64,000 nt of DNA from Liolophura sinensis. Lineage: Eukaryota > Mollusca > Polyplacophora > Chitonida > Chitonidae. Below are positions 1 through 11,921 of this stretch, one piece after another (position 1 is the first letter of the stretch; the number at the start of each line of letters is the position of its first letter). A model generated the notes under the pieces. It was not told the DNA's origin and made no database searches. It saw only the letters and a list, made by a program, of their open reading frames with translations. The DNA is taken from assembly GCF_032854445.1 (NCBI RefSeq), contig NC_088306.1, positions 3,158,373 to 3,222,372 of the forward strand. Direction: 5' to 3'. A program made the translations under genes and the position numbers.

Positions 1-302
1 TTTCTGCTAATATATTTTAATTTTTAAGAAGCCTTTCTCTTGTTTGTAAAATCGACCAACAGTGGTAACGAACTGTATGGGCGAAAACAAGATATAGCCG
101 GAAGTATAAGCATCTATAACAATAAAAAAACATGTTAATTATAGAAACGAATACCCTATAACCACATGTACAAATTCTTCTACTGGATCAGGATAAGTAT
201 CTGGTTGTATATCTGAGAGCATCCGCCTGGATTTACACTTACCAGCCATGACCTCAACTGTAGCAAATGCCTGATTCAAACTAAAATAGAAAGTTGAACA
301 AA
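1..302. other. unannotated AT-rich DNA
   Basis: No exon, repeat or RNA gene recognised. The short open frames here are not supported by splice sites or composition. Confidence 0.5.
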
Positions 303-446
303 GTTCCCGAGTAATCAACGGATGGCTGTAATAGACTTGTAACGAACAATGTTCCCGAGTAATCAACAGATGGCTGTAATAGACTTGTAACGAACAATGT
401 TCCCGAGTAATCAACGGATGGCGGTAATAGACTTGTAACGAACAAA
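303..446. repeat. 48-bp tandem repeat, 3 copies
   Basis: Three consecutive 48-bp units begin at 303, 351 and 399, each starting gttcccgagtaatcaac and ending in taacgaacaa. They differ at a few bases only. The open frames across them are a by-product: 48 is a multiple of three, so a stop-free unit stays stop-free. Confidence 0.9.
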
Positions 447-2220
447 GTTCCCCTATACTTTAGAGAAAATTCTTGCAAATATACATACTCAGTCACACAT
501 TGTACTAAAGATTAACATTTAGCTATAGCTTTACTTAAAGTGTTTGTGAATATAAGTTTAAGCATCATTTTGAACCAAATGTGAATTCCAGGATAAAAAA
601 GATGTTTGTAGACGTTCCCTGTTTTTGTTATTCTTTCAGGGATTTGCCAGGGAGTCTATTAAGATGCATTTTTCTCCAAATATGTTAATGTTTATCAGTA
701 TATATCTAAATCAAATAAATAACTGGAAGGCATGGGGGTTTGGTTCCCTTCTCTGGACCGTGGGCCATTTTTCTTTCTTATATATAGCCGCATCCGGGTA
801 TTAGTCTGAGATAAATGTATTTGACAAAGTATTTTGACAAAACAGCTGAATAAACGATTAATTGACCACTTATTTATGGACAGAATGAAAAGGGATTTCT
901 ATTGCCCGTTAAATGTACAGTAACCACAAGCATTTCATTTCTCATATTTATTTTCGGTACTGAAATGATATCTTAAGTATTGCAAGCTCAAATGTTTGTT
1001 GATAGTTAGCCGCGGTGTTAGACCCTAGGGCCTTTGAAACGCCTTACACAGCCCCACTTAGAACCCTAATCTTAACTTTGATCATTAATATGGTGTGTTT
1101 ATTGACACGTTTTGGAGACGCGATGTCTAACGTGATTTTGATAACCAGTCTATTTGCTGAACGGCGTGGTACTAACTATGTCGTAAAATGACAATAACAT
1201 CACAACGGTGCTTTTGATTTCGACCAGAATGTTTAATACCGGCTTTTATCTTCCCGGGTTTGGTGCTATTAATATTGTCATTGTACGCTAATGTGTCCAT
1301 TATGTATGCATCCACTAGTGTTCCTCTCTCCACCTATCCCACGCATAACTTTGTTTATCCCAGATTTAAATATTTCAGCACTTCATTGGTATGTCAGTGA
1401 GTTCGTGGTATTTTGTAGATGTAGTCTTTATGCAGTTTACGTTATACACCCTTTGTCAGTTTCATCCACTAACTAATGATCGTCAGTCTATACCCTATTT
1501 CTCTTAATTTTTGGAACACCTGGTCTGTTCATTTTAGCCGATATACATGTAATTGTGGAAGGAACATTTAGTTTCTTTTTTCTTACGTGGTTAGACCATC
1601 TAATGAATAACATACCCATAACTTTGCTTTTCCAAAAGGCTGGTAAAGAAATGTAATATTCTACTTTCATCTGACCCCAAAATTAGAAGAATTAGGGTGG
1701 GCAAAAACGGGTTACACGTTAATTAATTAAATAAATAAAATTGCGCAAAGGCAAGTTTTGAACCGTGTTTTTACCAACCGACTTAATATATATAATCACA
1801 ATATCCTTACAAGGACAAATCACAACTTCATCTTAATTAATCTAAATTTCAACCACTTGAAACTTTTGACCTTCAAAAGGAATGTGTTTTGTAAAAAATC
1901 TCCTTAAGTTTTGCATCGATCAAAAAGGTCATAGATGTAACAATTATTAAAAGGAACAGATATAGTTATTTGAACTGAACTGAACATATCTTAATGCGTT
2001 AAACACAGTAGAATTGGGAACGATTTGGTCTCTTTCCCTAACTAAATGCAGTTTAATCGTTAAACTACAGATGTGAGAAAAGAATGGCAGTAGATTAAGA
2101 TACATAATACAGAAAAAAGAGAGAATGAAAGAATCAGCATTACTAATTATAAGAAGTGCTAGATACAATATGAACGAAATAGTAAAACAAGACTGAAAAG
2201 ACAAGGCAAAACTGAGAGCT
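447..2220. other. no recognised feature
   Basis: About 1.8 kb of AT-rich sequence. I see no exon with matching splice sites, no SINE and no tandem repeat. Confidence 0.5.
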
Positions 2221-2710
2221 GCTACAGTGAATAGTCTGACTTTTGTATGCATGGACGGTATGCTACATTCGCTATGTTACAGTGAATAGACTGACTTTTA
2301 TATGCATGCATAGAATGCTACATTCGCAATGTTACAGTGAATAGTCTGACTTTTGTATGCATGATACATTCGCAATGTTACAGTGAATAGTCTGACTTTT
2401 GTATGCATGGACAGTATGCTACATTCGCAATGTTACAGTGAATAGACTGACTTTTATATGCATGCATAGAATGCTACATTCGCAATGTTACAGTGAATAG
2501 TCTGACTTTTGTATGCATGATACATTCGCAATGTTACAGTGAATAGTCTGACTTTTGTATGCATGGACAGTATGCTACATTCGCAATGTTACAGTGAATA
2601 GACTGACTTTTATATGCATGCATAGAATGCTACATTCGCAATGTTACAGTGAATAGCCTGACTTTTGTATGCATGGGCGGTATGCTACATTCGCAATATT
2701 ACAGTGAATA
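2221..2710. repeat. higher-order tandem repeat (156-bp unit of 55+55+46)
   Basis: Nine monomers read A-B-C-A-B-C-A-B-A. The A monomers (55 bp, with ggacagt or ggacggt) start at 2221, 2377 and 2533. The B monomers (55 bp, with gcatagaa) start at 2276, 2432 and 2588. The C monomers (46 bp, lacking 9 bp) start at 2331 and 2487. The spacing of like monomers is exactly 156 bp, so the array was amplified as trimers. The final 55-bp monomer starts at 2643. Confidence 0.9.
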
Positions 2711-2800
2711 TTTATTTATTTATTTATTTGATTGGTGTTTTACGCCGTACTCAAGAATACTTCACTTATACGAGGGCGGCCAGCATTATAGTGGGAGGAA
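2711..2800 (-). mobile_element. SINE family 1, 3'-end fragment inside the tandem array
   Basis: The tail (TTTA)n, the core motif ggtgttttacgccgtactca and then acgagggcggccagcattat identify family 1 read from its 3' end. Only about 90 bp remain, so the copy is truncated at its 5' (tRNA) end. Repeat monomer sequence continues on the other side, at 2801-2855, so the SINE landed in the array. Confidence 0.85.
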
Positions 2801-2855
2801 TTAGCCTGACTTTTATATGCATGGATAGTATGCTACATTCGCAGTTCTACAGTAT
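2801..2855. repeat. last monomer of the 156-bp array, beyond the SINE
   Basis: It reads agcctgacttttatatgcat and then tatgctacattcgca, which is the same monomer as at 2588-2697, displaced by the SINE. Confidence 0.8.
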
Positions 2856-3972
2856 GAACATGTTGGGACGAGGAAACCAGAAATCTGTGCATATTATTTA
2901 CATAGTACATATAGTCCCTTTTATTGTATTAATCTATAGTCTTTTTACGTGTTAAATAAAATAGAACGTTTATTGCCCAATAAACTGAATTCCTGCAACT
3001 CGCCGCGATTTCGCCCGGCAGCATGACTTTGACGTCACTTTATTGACGTCAAATGTTCCTTTCCCAGCTTATCATTATGATGTCATAATGAAGACCGTGC
3101 GACGTTACCAACTGACACATTGTAACGGTGTAGACGTTAAGCTACAACCCTTTCTTGACATAACAATGACTTGACGTTCTGCTTCTTGGAATTAAAGATA
3201 TATACTGCTTCCTAATACAAATATATTTAATCAAATTTTGCGGGATTGGTGTTATTTTCCTTTATAAACCCAGAGACAATATTTCAGCGGAGTAAGGAAT
3301 GTTCTCTTGATTTCACGCAGAATAACAATGTACAAGTAAGAAGTCATCTGGCGTATTGATTGAGGTTTTTCCCATTTTGGACGTTAGGAACAAAAAGAAT
3401 GCATTTTTAAATGTTAATTTTCCAGATTACGGATGTGTCTATATGTTACTCCATGTCACTTACTCGACGTGGCCTAGACGGACTCGGAAGCACTTGGTCA
3501 ATAACAGGATGTAGCATTATTTTTATAGCAGCTGAGCCTTCCAACTCTTAGAATCTGTTTCGACCACCTGTGATTGTAAACTTTGGTACGAAAGCTATAC
3601 TTTTATATTATATGTATTTTTTAATTAAAGGTTAACAATATTTCAAGAGATGGTTGCTAACAGAGATACAGGTGAACGATGTTTGTTTTGCAATTGAGCA
3701 GTGCCGATAACACTGCATGTCAGCTCTTTAGTCATGGACGCTTTTATCTGATCATCTCATGTCATGAGATCATCAGTGGGTTTCACCTTGGTTTAATGGT
3801 TCTTGAATTCAAAGAGAGCTCAAAAGATGTTTAGTCTTCATTTGATAAACCATTGCCCTTTCTTAAAATAGTATCATTTTTCAAGATTTTTTTAGCCCAA
3901 ATTAATGAAGTCAAGTATTTAATTTGTAAGGTGATCTCACGGGAATATATTGAGAACATTCCACTTATTTTG
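2856..3972. other. no recognised gene; short palindrome near 3,750
   Basis: Mostly unique sequence. Two tgacgtca-like half sites lie near 3,030-3,050 and a small hairpin (atctcatg / catgagat) at about 3,755-3,773. Nothing else can be supported. Confidence 0.4.
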
Positions 3973-5338
3973 GGGCCACCGTCGGAACACCATAACCATG
4001 CTGTTTGGACGACAGTCAGGGCACCATTCCCGTACTGTTTGGACGACAGTCGGAACACCATAACCGTGCTGTTTGGACGACAGTCAGGGCACCATTCCCG
4101 TACTGTTTGGACGACAGTCGGAACACCATAACCGTGCTTTTTGGACGACAGTCGGAACACCATAACTGTGCTGTTTGGACGACAGTCGGGTCTCCATTCT
4201 CGTACTGTTTGGACGACAGTCAGGGCACCATTCCCGTACTGTTTGGACGACAGTCGAAACACCATAACTGTGCTGTTTGGACGACAGTCAGGGCACCATT
4301 CCCGTACTGTTTGGACGACAGTCGGAACACCATAACCGTGCTGTTTGGACGACAGTCGGAACACCATAACTGTGCTGTTTGGACGACAGTCAGGGCACCA
4401 TTCCCGTACTGTTTGGACGACAGTCAGAGTACCATTCCCGTACTGTTTGGACGACAGTCGGAACACCATAACTGTGCTGTTTGGACGACAGTCAGGACGA
4501 CAGTGACAACATCATTCAGTCACTGTTTAGACGACAGTCAGAGGACCATTCCTGCGCCGCTTGGACGACAGTGATAGAAACCTGTCAATACGGTTTGGGC
4601 CACAGCGAGAAGGCCAATCCTTCCTTTTGGGGGCCACAGTGAAAGCATCATTCCAGTGCTGTCTGACCACAGTGAGAGGACCATTCCAGTGCTGTTTGGA
4701 CCACAGTGAGAAGACCAATCTAGTATTGTTTGGGCCACAGTGAAAGCACCATTCCAGTGCTGTCTGAGCACAGTGAGAGGACCATTCCAGTAGTGTATGG
4801 ACCACAGTGAGAAGACCAATCTAGTATTGTTTGGGCCACAGTGAAAACATCATTGCAGTGCTGTCTGACCACAGTGATAGGACCATTCCAGTATTGTTTT
4901 GACCACAGTGAGACGACCATTCCACTATTGTTTGGACCACAGTGAGAAGACCAATCCAGTATTGTCTGGGCCACAGTGAAAGCACCATTCCAGTGCTGCC
5001 TGACCACAGTGAGAGGGCCATTCCACTGTTGTTTGGACCACAGTGAAAGCACCATTCCAGTGCTGTCTGACCACAGTGATAGGACCATTCTAGTATTGTT
5101 TGGACCACAGTAAGGGAACAATTCCAGTATTATTTGGGCCACAGTGAAAGCACCATTCCAGTGCTGTCTGGCCACAGTGAGAGGGCCATTCCACTACTGT
5201 TTGGACCACAGTGAGAAAACTAATCCAGCATTGTTTGGGCCACAGAGAAAGCACCATTCCAGTGCTGTCTGACCACAGTGAGAGGGCCATTTCACTACTG
5301 TTTGGGCCACCGTAAGAGCACCATTCCGGTAGTCTTTT
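3973..5338. repeat. 34-bp minisatellite in two subfamilies, about 40 copies
   Basis: The first block (to about 4,510) has units of the type ggacgacagtcggaacacca followed by taaccgtgctgttt. The second block (from about 4,560) has units of the type ggaccacagtgagaagacca followed by atctagtattgttt. Both are 34 bp and align along their length, so they are two diverged subfamilies of one array. Several frames on both strands stay open for up to 212 codons. Since 34 is not a multiple of three, all frames carry the same 34-residue cycle, so these open frames are not evidence for a gene. Confidence 0.92.
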
Positions 5339-6764
5339 GATTAGAGCTTAAAAACACTTGTTGTTAGAACAGAATACATATTGCACACTGGACACACTTC
5401 TTAATAATGTGGATATCACTAGTCAGATCTTGGCAATGGACTTATCTACATGTTCAACATAGTCTTGGAATACAGAAGTAACAAAAAATCCTAATTAACA
5501 CGTTACCAGTAATAAGTCTTTTCACGCTGGTTTGGCAAATTTTCTTTGCAATAAAATTTACAATCAAGCGTCAGTAAGATGTGTGTGTTAAGCTTCATGA
5601 ACGAGATTTCAGATAGTACGAAACTGCGGCTGAAGAAAACATATTCACTCCATCCCACCAGATATTCTATATGCTTATACCTCGAAGGAAAACTGGCAAA
5701 GCGTAACAAAGCTATGGGGACGACGCCTGGGGTTTGCCAGATAAAACAAAAATAGCATCGTAAAATCCCCAAAATACTGACTGAAGATGTTTGCTCATGC
5801 AGATAATTCGAACAATAAAAGTAAGCCGGGCTTCAAATGGATACCGCAGCTTTGCGAAAAACGTAGATTAATTTCTTCCACATGGTCTAAAGCTGGCCCA
5901 CTCGGGCAAAGACGTATCAGATTAACGCAGCAGAAAGCCTCTTGCAAAGAAAATCTTCTCAGGCCGCGACAATTTTACGATTTTTCCGTCTCAGATCATA
6001 AAGATTGTGCTTCTACTTAAATCTCTAGACAAGTTTTATGTTTTTCCGGCAAAATGTTATGTTTTTCTTCCCTTTTCTTACATAGACCGATAGCCATATT
6101 CTTATCCTTCAGCAGAGTTCTTTAGCACCTGTCTGAAATGCTAGATATGAGGTAAAATATTCGAAATATGAATTTGTCATGACTAAGAGGTACAATAGAC
6201 GTAATGATATAGTAGTGTTTGACAAAGCATGATGGAATTTATCTGTGATTAAATAATACGTGAAAATATTCAAATTTATGTTTGACTAAAAATAAAGGAA
6301 AGACGTAGGAACAATTATGATCATTCTTAAAATTTTAACGTTACTGTATTTCCGTCAAACCTATAACTGCATTCTGCATCACCGGACTGTTGAAAGTCCT
6401 TACTTGTGCTTTTTGTTTCAAGGCTTTGTGACAGACGACCAAGACGGAAAATTACAACTGTAAACGTCACCAGTGTTCATATGGGGTCTGTACATGCGCA
6501 CAAGACAACACTTTACCTTGTTAAACTCCTACATCGATAAATAAACACGAACCTCTTTCACAAATCTTCGTAAATCCGGTGCAGTCGTAGCGTTTTTTCA
6601 AAATTGACATTGTTGAGGTGATATGGGCCTATTACTTTGATGTGCTATACTATTTACATGACCGCTCAAGATCTGCTGTATCAGACTGGACAAAATGTTT
6701 CTCTAGTCTACTTTCCACTGGGGGAAGAATCTTGTTGAGACGCCTCTCCAGCGATCACTATATT
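5339..6764. other. no recognised feature
   Basis: Unique AT-rich DNA. Open frames at 5503-5772 (minus) and 5787-6020 (plus) have no family signature or splice context I can support. Confidence 0.4.
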
Positions 6765-6950
6765 TACGTATTTAATGGATGTCTCACGCCATACTCAAGA
6801 ATGTTTCACTTATACGACGGCGGCCAACATTAAGATGGGAGGAAACCGGGCAGAGCTCGCATGTTGCTGGCTGACGTTTTCCACGCACGACTGTAGAGGA
6901 ATCAGCATGAAATGGACTTGAACTCACGGCGACCGTATTGGCTAACACCC
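6765..6950 (-). mobile_element. SINE family 1, diverged copy
   Basis: From left to right: tacgtatttaatgg, cacgccatactcaagaat, tatacgacggcggcc and ggaaaccgggcagag, then a degraded tRNA-proximal part ending tggacttgaactcacggcga. This order matches the minus strand of the intact copy at 21,072-21,333. Confidence 0.8.
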
Positions 6951-6954
6951 TCCA

Positions 6955-7125
6955 CCTATTTATTTGATTTATTTGATTGGCGTTTTACGCCGTACTCAAG
7001 AATATTTCACTTATACGACGGCGGCCAGCATTATGGCGAGAGGAAACCGGGCAGAACCCGGGGTAAACCCACGACCATCCGCGGGTTGTTGCCAGACCTT
7101 CCCACTCAGGCCTGAGCTAACCAAC
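6955..7125 (-). mobile_element. SINE family 1, second copy in tandem
   Basis: A cleaner copy directly follows the previous one: (TTTA)n tail, gcgttttacgccgtactcaa, the cggcggccagcattatgg core, the cccacgaccatccgcggg block and ttcccactcaggcc. The tRNA head is lost. Confidence 0.85.
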
Positions 7126-7128
7126 GGA

Positions 7129-7155
7129 ACCCCCCCCCCCCCCACACACACACAC
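7129..7155. repeat. poly-C / CA microsatellite
   Basis: A run of C followed by an (AC)n stretch, at the truncated end of the SINE. Confidence 0.8.
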
Positions 7156-8545
7156 GACCTATCCCACTCCATCATTATAGTACACGACTTGTGGATCGCG
7201 GCCTTGGACAAGAAATTTGTTGTGACAATAAGAGGTCTACGTTAAAGACCACTTGTCTTTCATCAATATGTTGTTCTTGTACGTGACACGTAAGAAACCA
7301 TGTCAGCAACTTGCTTAGGTCCGGTAGTTTAACAACGTCAAGCCGGTTTCTCCACAATAGTGAAAAATTCTTCATTCATACGCTGAACCGGAGTCGAGTA
7401 AAATAAGTAAATATATACTTCATGCTGACTAACCCCGGCGTTACGTTAAAAGATTTGTGAATTTCCCTGAAAAGTGCGCGAAATTTCAGTGTGATCTCAG
7501 TGTGGATCGAAGTGACATATACTGAAACATATCCTCTTTTAAAATGATTTATGGCTTTTTTTGTTATCTGTTTGTCATGTTCCTTTTAGGTTTGTTTTTT
7601 TTTCAGTTTTTCAGAAATAATTCCTTAAAAATGCGTCATTTCCAATTTATGGCAGAAAGTTCACCAAGTGATCTGATGCAGGCAAGCAAAACCCAAACAG
7701 TCCCCGATTGAAGAGCCCAGCACTTGATAGCAGCATTAACATTCTTACTCAGTAAAAATAACCCATAGAGATAACGGAGTCAAACCTCGAAGTAATTTCA
7801 CAGTCATTTTATCAGAGGCTGGAGAATCTTAAGTGGCAAGAAACGTGCCGGTTTGCCATTGACAAATATTCGGTTTGCTCTCACATGACCTAACCACGTG
7901 TTCGCACTCACCCGTGTCCGACTGCAACTAAAGGGGCGTAACCTCTGTCTTGCTGTCAAGTCGGGAGCGACAGCGCAAAACACAATACAGTTACGTCCCT
8001 TGAAAGTTGGACTTTGGTAAATTCTACAGGCTGTTTCTTTGCTTCACCTGGGATTAGCGCTGGTTACCAGATTATTTTCGTCATATCACGATGATTTTTC
8101 CTTGTAGAGAACCGGGCCCATCTCGTCCGGACATTAGAAATTTAGATTTACAGTGTTTCGTCACAGGAACACTTTGCAGAAACACCTGACACGACGTCAC
8201 ACTCATCCACATTATATTGACACCGGATGTCCATTCCCCTGTTGCTGAGCGCCAAGCGATGTAATTCTAATATTCCCAGTTAATTAACAGTCAATTATGC
8301 TACCGCAACGTGTACAGAAAAAACCCCAGAACCATTGATCGCCAAATATTTTCCTTGATAAAAATTTTGTTTGCAAGAAGTTGCATACACTATACATTTT
8401 ATTTTGAATGAACATCGAAATAGCGTGACAAGTAATTTATTTGCAGCGAACCGGTGAAAGTGGGAGAAAAACAGCGAAGTTTGGTGGAACATTTTGGCTA
8501 GAGAAAAAACGAAAAATTGATGTGAATCTAAAAGCCAGTTCTACT
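7156..8545. other. no recognised feature
   Basis: Unique sequence with no supported exon. A G/C-richer stretch around 7,860-8,000 could be regulatory, but nothing specific can be named. Confidence 0.4.
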
Positions 8546-8975
8546 CTAATATGAATCAGGCAGGAGGGAAGGCCCTTTTTAGGGTCATACAGAATAAGTA
8601 GGAGACCCTTTTAAGACTCATGCAGAGTAATGGAAATGTATTTTAAGGCTTATACAGGGTTAGAAAGAGGACTATTTAAGGATTATAGATCTCCCTTTCT
8701 AAGTGTCCTACATAAGACTGGAGAGGACTGTAAGGTTTATACAGAATAAAGGAGAGGCCCTTCTAATCGTCATACATAATACTGGAGAGGACTTTGTAAG
8801 GTTTTTTTACAGAAGAAGGGAAAGGCCCTTCTAATGGTCATGCAGAATACTGGAGAGGACTTTGTAAGGTTTTTTACACAAGAAGGGAAAGGTCCTTCTA
8901 ATGGTCATGCAGAATATTGGAGAAAACTTTGTAAGGTTTTTTACAGAATAAGGGAAAGGCCCTTCTAATGGTCAG
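8546..8975. repeat. about 67-bp tandem repeat, degenerate at its left end
   Basis: Units contain ggagaggactttgtaaggtt, then acagaa(g)aagggaaaggcc, then cttctaatggtcatgcagaa. The three right-hand copies are clear; those before about 8,720 are degenerate relatives. Confidence 0.8.
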
Positions 8976-9063
8976 AAGACCATGGGGCAGAGCCCTGGGG
9001 AAGCCCATTACTATCCGCTGGTTGCTAAGAACATGTTATGTCTCTTTGTTACTTTGTGATCAA

Positions 9064-11420
9064 GTGGATGTGATATGTCTATAACTGTCCATAGCTGACA
9101 TCTTATGGATCTGACATGTCTATAACTGTCCATAGCTGTCATCTTATGGACCTGACATGAATATAACCGTCCATAGCTGTCATCTTATGGACCTGACATG
9201 ACCATAACCGTCCATAGCTGTCATCTTATGGATCTGACATGACCATAACCGTCCATAGCTGTCATCTTATGGATCTGACATGAATATAACCGTCCATAGC
9301 TGTCATCTTATGGATCTGACATGAATATAACCGTCCATAGCTGTCATCTTATGGATCTGACATGAATATAACTGTCCATAGCTGTCATCTTATGGATCTG
9401 ACATGAATATAACTGTCCATAGCTGTCATCTTATGGATCTGACATGAATATAACCGTCCATAGCTGTCATCTTATGGATCTGACATGAATATAACTGTCC
9501 ATAGCTGTCATCTTATGGATCTGACATGAATATAACTGTCCATAGCTGTCATCTTATGGATCTGACATGAATATAACTGTCCATAGCTGTCATCTTATGG
9601 ATCTGACATGAATATAACTGTCCATAGCTGACATCTTATGGATCTGACATGTCTATAACTGTCCATAGCTGTCATCTTATGGACCTGACATGAATATAAC
9701 CGTCCATAGCTGTCATCTTATGGACCTGACATGACCATAACCGTCCATAGCTGTCATCTTATGGATCTGACATGACCATAACCGTCCATAGCTGTCATCT
9801 TATGGATCTGACATGAATATAACTGTCCATAGCTGTCATCTTATGGATCTGACATGAATATAACCGTCCATAGCTGTCATCTTATGGATCTGACATGAAT
9901 ATAACCGTCCATAGCTGTCATCTTATGGATCTGACATGAATATAACCGTCCATAGCTGTCATCTTATGGATCTGACATGAATATAACCGTCCATAGCTGT
10001 CATCTTATGGATCTGACATGAAAATAACTGTCCATAGCTGTCATCTTATGGATCTGACATGAATATAACTGTCCATAGCTGTCATCTGGTTGGTGTGACA
10101 TGACTATAACTGTCCATAGCTGTCATCTAGTTGGTGTGACATGACCATAGCTGTCCATAGCTGTCATCTAGTTGGTGTGACATGACCATAGCTGTCCATA
10201 GCTGTCATCTAGTTGGTGTGACATGACCATAGCTGTCCATAGCTGTCATCTAGTGGCTGTGACATGACCATAAGTGTCCATAGCTGTCATCTAGTTGGTG
10301 TGACATGACTATAGCTGTCCATAGCTGTCATCTAGTTGGTGTGACATGACCATAGCTGTCCATAGCTGTCATCTAGTTGGTGTGACATGACTATAACTGT
10401 CCATAGCTGTCATCTAGTGGGTGTGACATGACCATAACTGTCCATAGCTGTCATCTAGTTGGTGTGACATGACTATAACTGTGCATATCCATTGGATGGA
10501 ATTGTAGTATGCTAAATCAAAGTCTCAGTAATCTAGTTGGTGTGACATGACCACAACTGTCCATAGCTGTCATCTAGTGGGTGTGACATGACCACAACTG
10601 TCCATAGCTGTCATCTGGTTGGTGTGACATGACCACAACTGTCCATAGCTGTCATCTAGTTGGTGTGACATGACTATAACTGTGCATATCCATTGGATGG
10701 GATTGTAGTATGCTAAATCAAAGTATCAGTAATCTAGTGGCTGTGACATGACCATAACTGTCCTTAGCTGTCATCTGGTGGATGTGACGTGACCATAACT
10801 GTCCATAGCTGTCATCTAGTGGGTGTGACATGACTATAACTGTACATAGCTGTCATCTGGTTGGTGTGACATGACTATAACTGTCCATAGCTGTCATCTA
10901 GTTGGTGTGACATGGCTATAACTGTCCATAGCTGTCATCTGGTTGGTGTGACATGACTATAGCTGTCCATAGCTGTCATCTGGTTGGTGTGACATGACTA
11001 TAACTGTGCATATCCATTGGATGGGATTGTAGTATGCTAAATCAAAGTATCAGTAATCTAGTGGCTGTGACATGACCATAACTGTCCTTAGCTGTCATCT
11101 GGTGGATGTGACGTGACCATAACTGTCCATAGCTGTCATCTAGTGGGTGTGACATGACTATAACTGTACATAGCTGTCATCTGATTGGTGTGACATGACT
11201 ATAACTGTCCATAGCTGTCATCTAGTTGGTGTGACATGACTATAACTGTCCATAGCTGTCATCTGGTTGGTGTGACATGACTATAGCTGTCCATAGCTGT
11301 CATCTGGTTGGTGTGACATGACTATAGCTGTCCATAGCTGTCATCTAGTTGGTGTGACATGACTATAGCTGTGCATATCCATTGGATGGAATTGTAGTAT
11401 GCTAAATCAAAGCCTCAATA
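9064..11420. repeat. 41-bp minisatellite, about 55 units, 2.35 kb
   Basis: The unit is catagctgtcatcttatgga followed by tctgacatgaatataactgtc (41 bp; consecutive starts at 9090 and 9131). From about 10,085 a second subfamily takes over, with ctagttggtgtgacatgac in place of cttatggatctgacatgaa. A non-unit block, gtgcatatccattggatgg followed by attgtagtatgctaaatcaa, interrupts the array near 10,472, 10,684, 11,006 and 11,371, so the right part was amplified as larger composite units. Confidence 0.93.
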
Positions 11421-11780
11421 ATGTAATTAATCCGTTCCATACAAGATATATTTTATCCAATGGCTGGATACAACTCATATGAAGCCTTGATATCAGAAAT
11501 CAATTAAAAATTAGGTGTCCTGTATACGTGGAAGGTATGTAATTACATTTTCTTGTGGTAAGTTCCGTTTTGAATTCCTCTGCCAAAAAATGTATAACCC
11601 ATTTTGATGCTAAGAATTTCAGATTTGTGTTTTAACAAAACACCCACTCGTTTCCTAAATTGTAACTGGTGGTGTCCAGAAAGCAGCATTACATTCCATT
11701 CTGGCGATACATTACATATACTTACAAACTGAAAAAAGTTTTGCCTATATGTTCCGTTTCCATGTGTGTTTTTATTGCAG
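11421..11780. other. unique sequence upstream of a candidate exon
   Basis: No repeat is seen. It ends in a pyrimidine-rich tract and tttattgcag, a good splice acceptor for the next entry. Confidence 0.4.
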
Positions 11781-11921
11781 GAAGAGGAAATGATTCTGGC
11801 AGATACAGCTGTAAACCTAAGCAAGTCCACAACAATGGCTGCTGGTCACAACCCATACCTGAACATGTTTAAGGTGGGGTGTGCCGTCGTAAAACTTAAC
11901 AACTTTTTCACTGACCACTAA
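11781..11921 (+). CDS. candidate terminal exon, unknown protein
   Basis: I do not recognise this protein. Just after the acceptor tttattgcag (ending at 11,780) one frame is open for 46 codons to TAA at 11,919-11,921. It reads EEEMILADTAVNLSKSTTMA and then AGHNPYLNMFK, which has a more protein-like composition than its surroundings. A possible donor (aag|gtgggg) follows base 11,873, so it could instead be an internal exon of 93 bp in phase 0-0. No upstream partner exon was found: the 2.3 kb to the left is minisatellite. It may be the end of a gene with distant exons, a remnant, or chance. Confidence 0.3.
   Translation, partial: EEEMILADTAVNLSKSTTMAAGHNPYLNMFKVGCAVVKLNNFFTDH

Noticed and set aside
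3831-5290. Open frames of up to 212 codons on both strands
   Set aside because: They follow the 34-bp tandem repeat in all frames and have no start, splice or domain context.
9064-11420. Regularly spaced repeats that could suggest a CRISPR array
   Set aside because: Repeats are directly adjacent 41-bp units without unique spacers, in a spliced eukaryotic genome.
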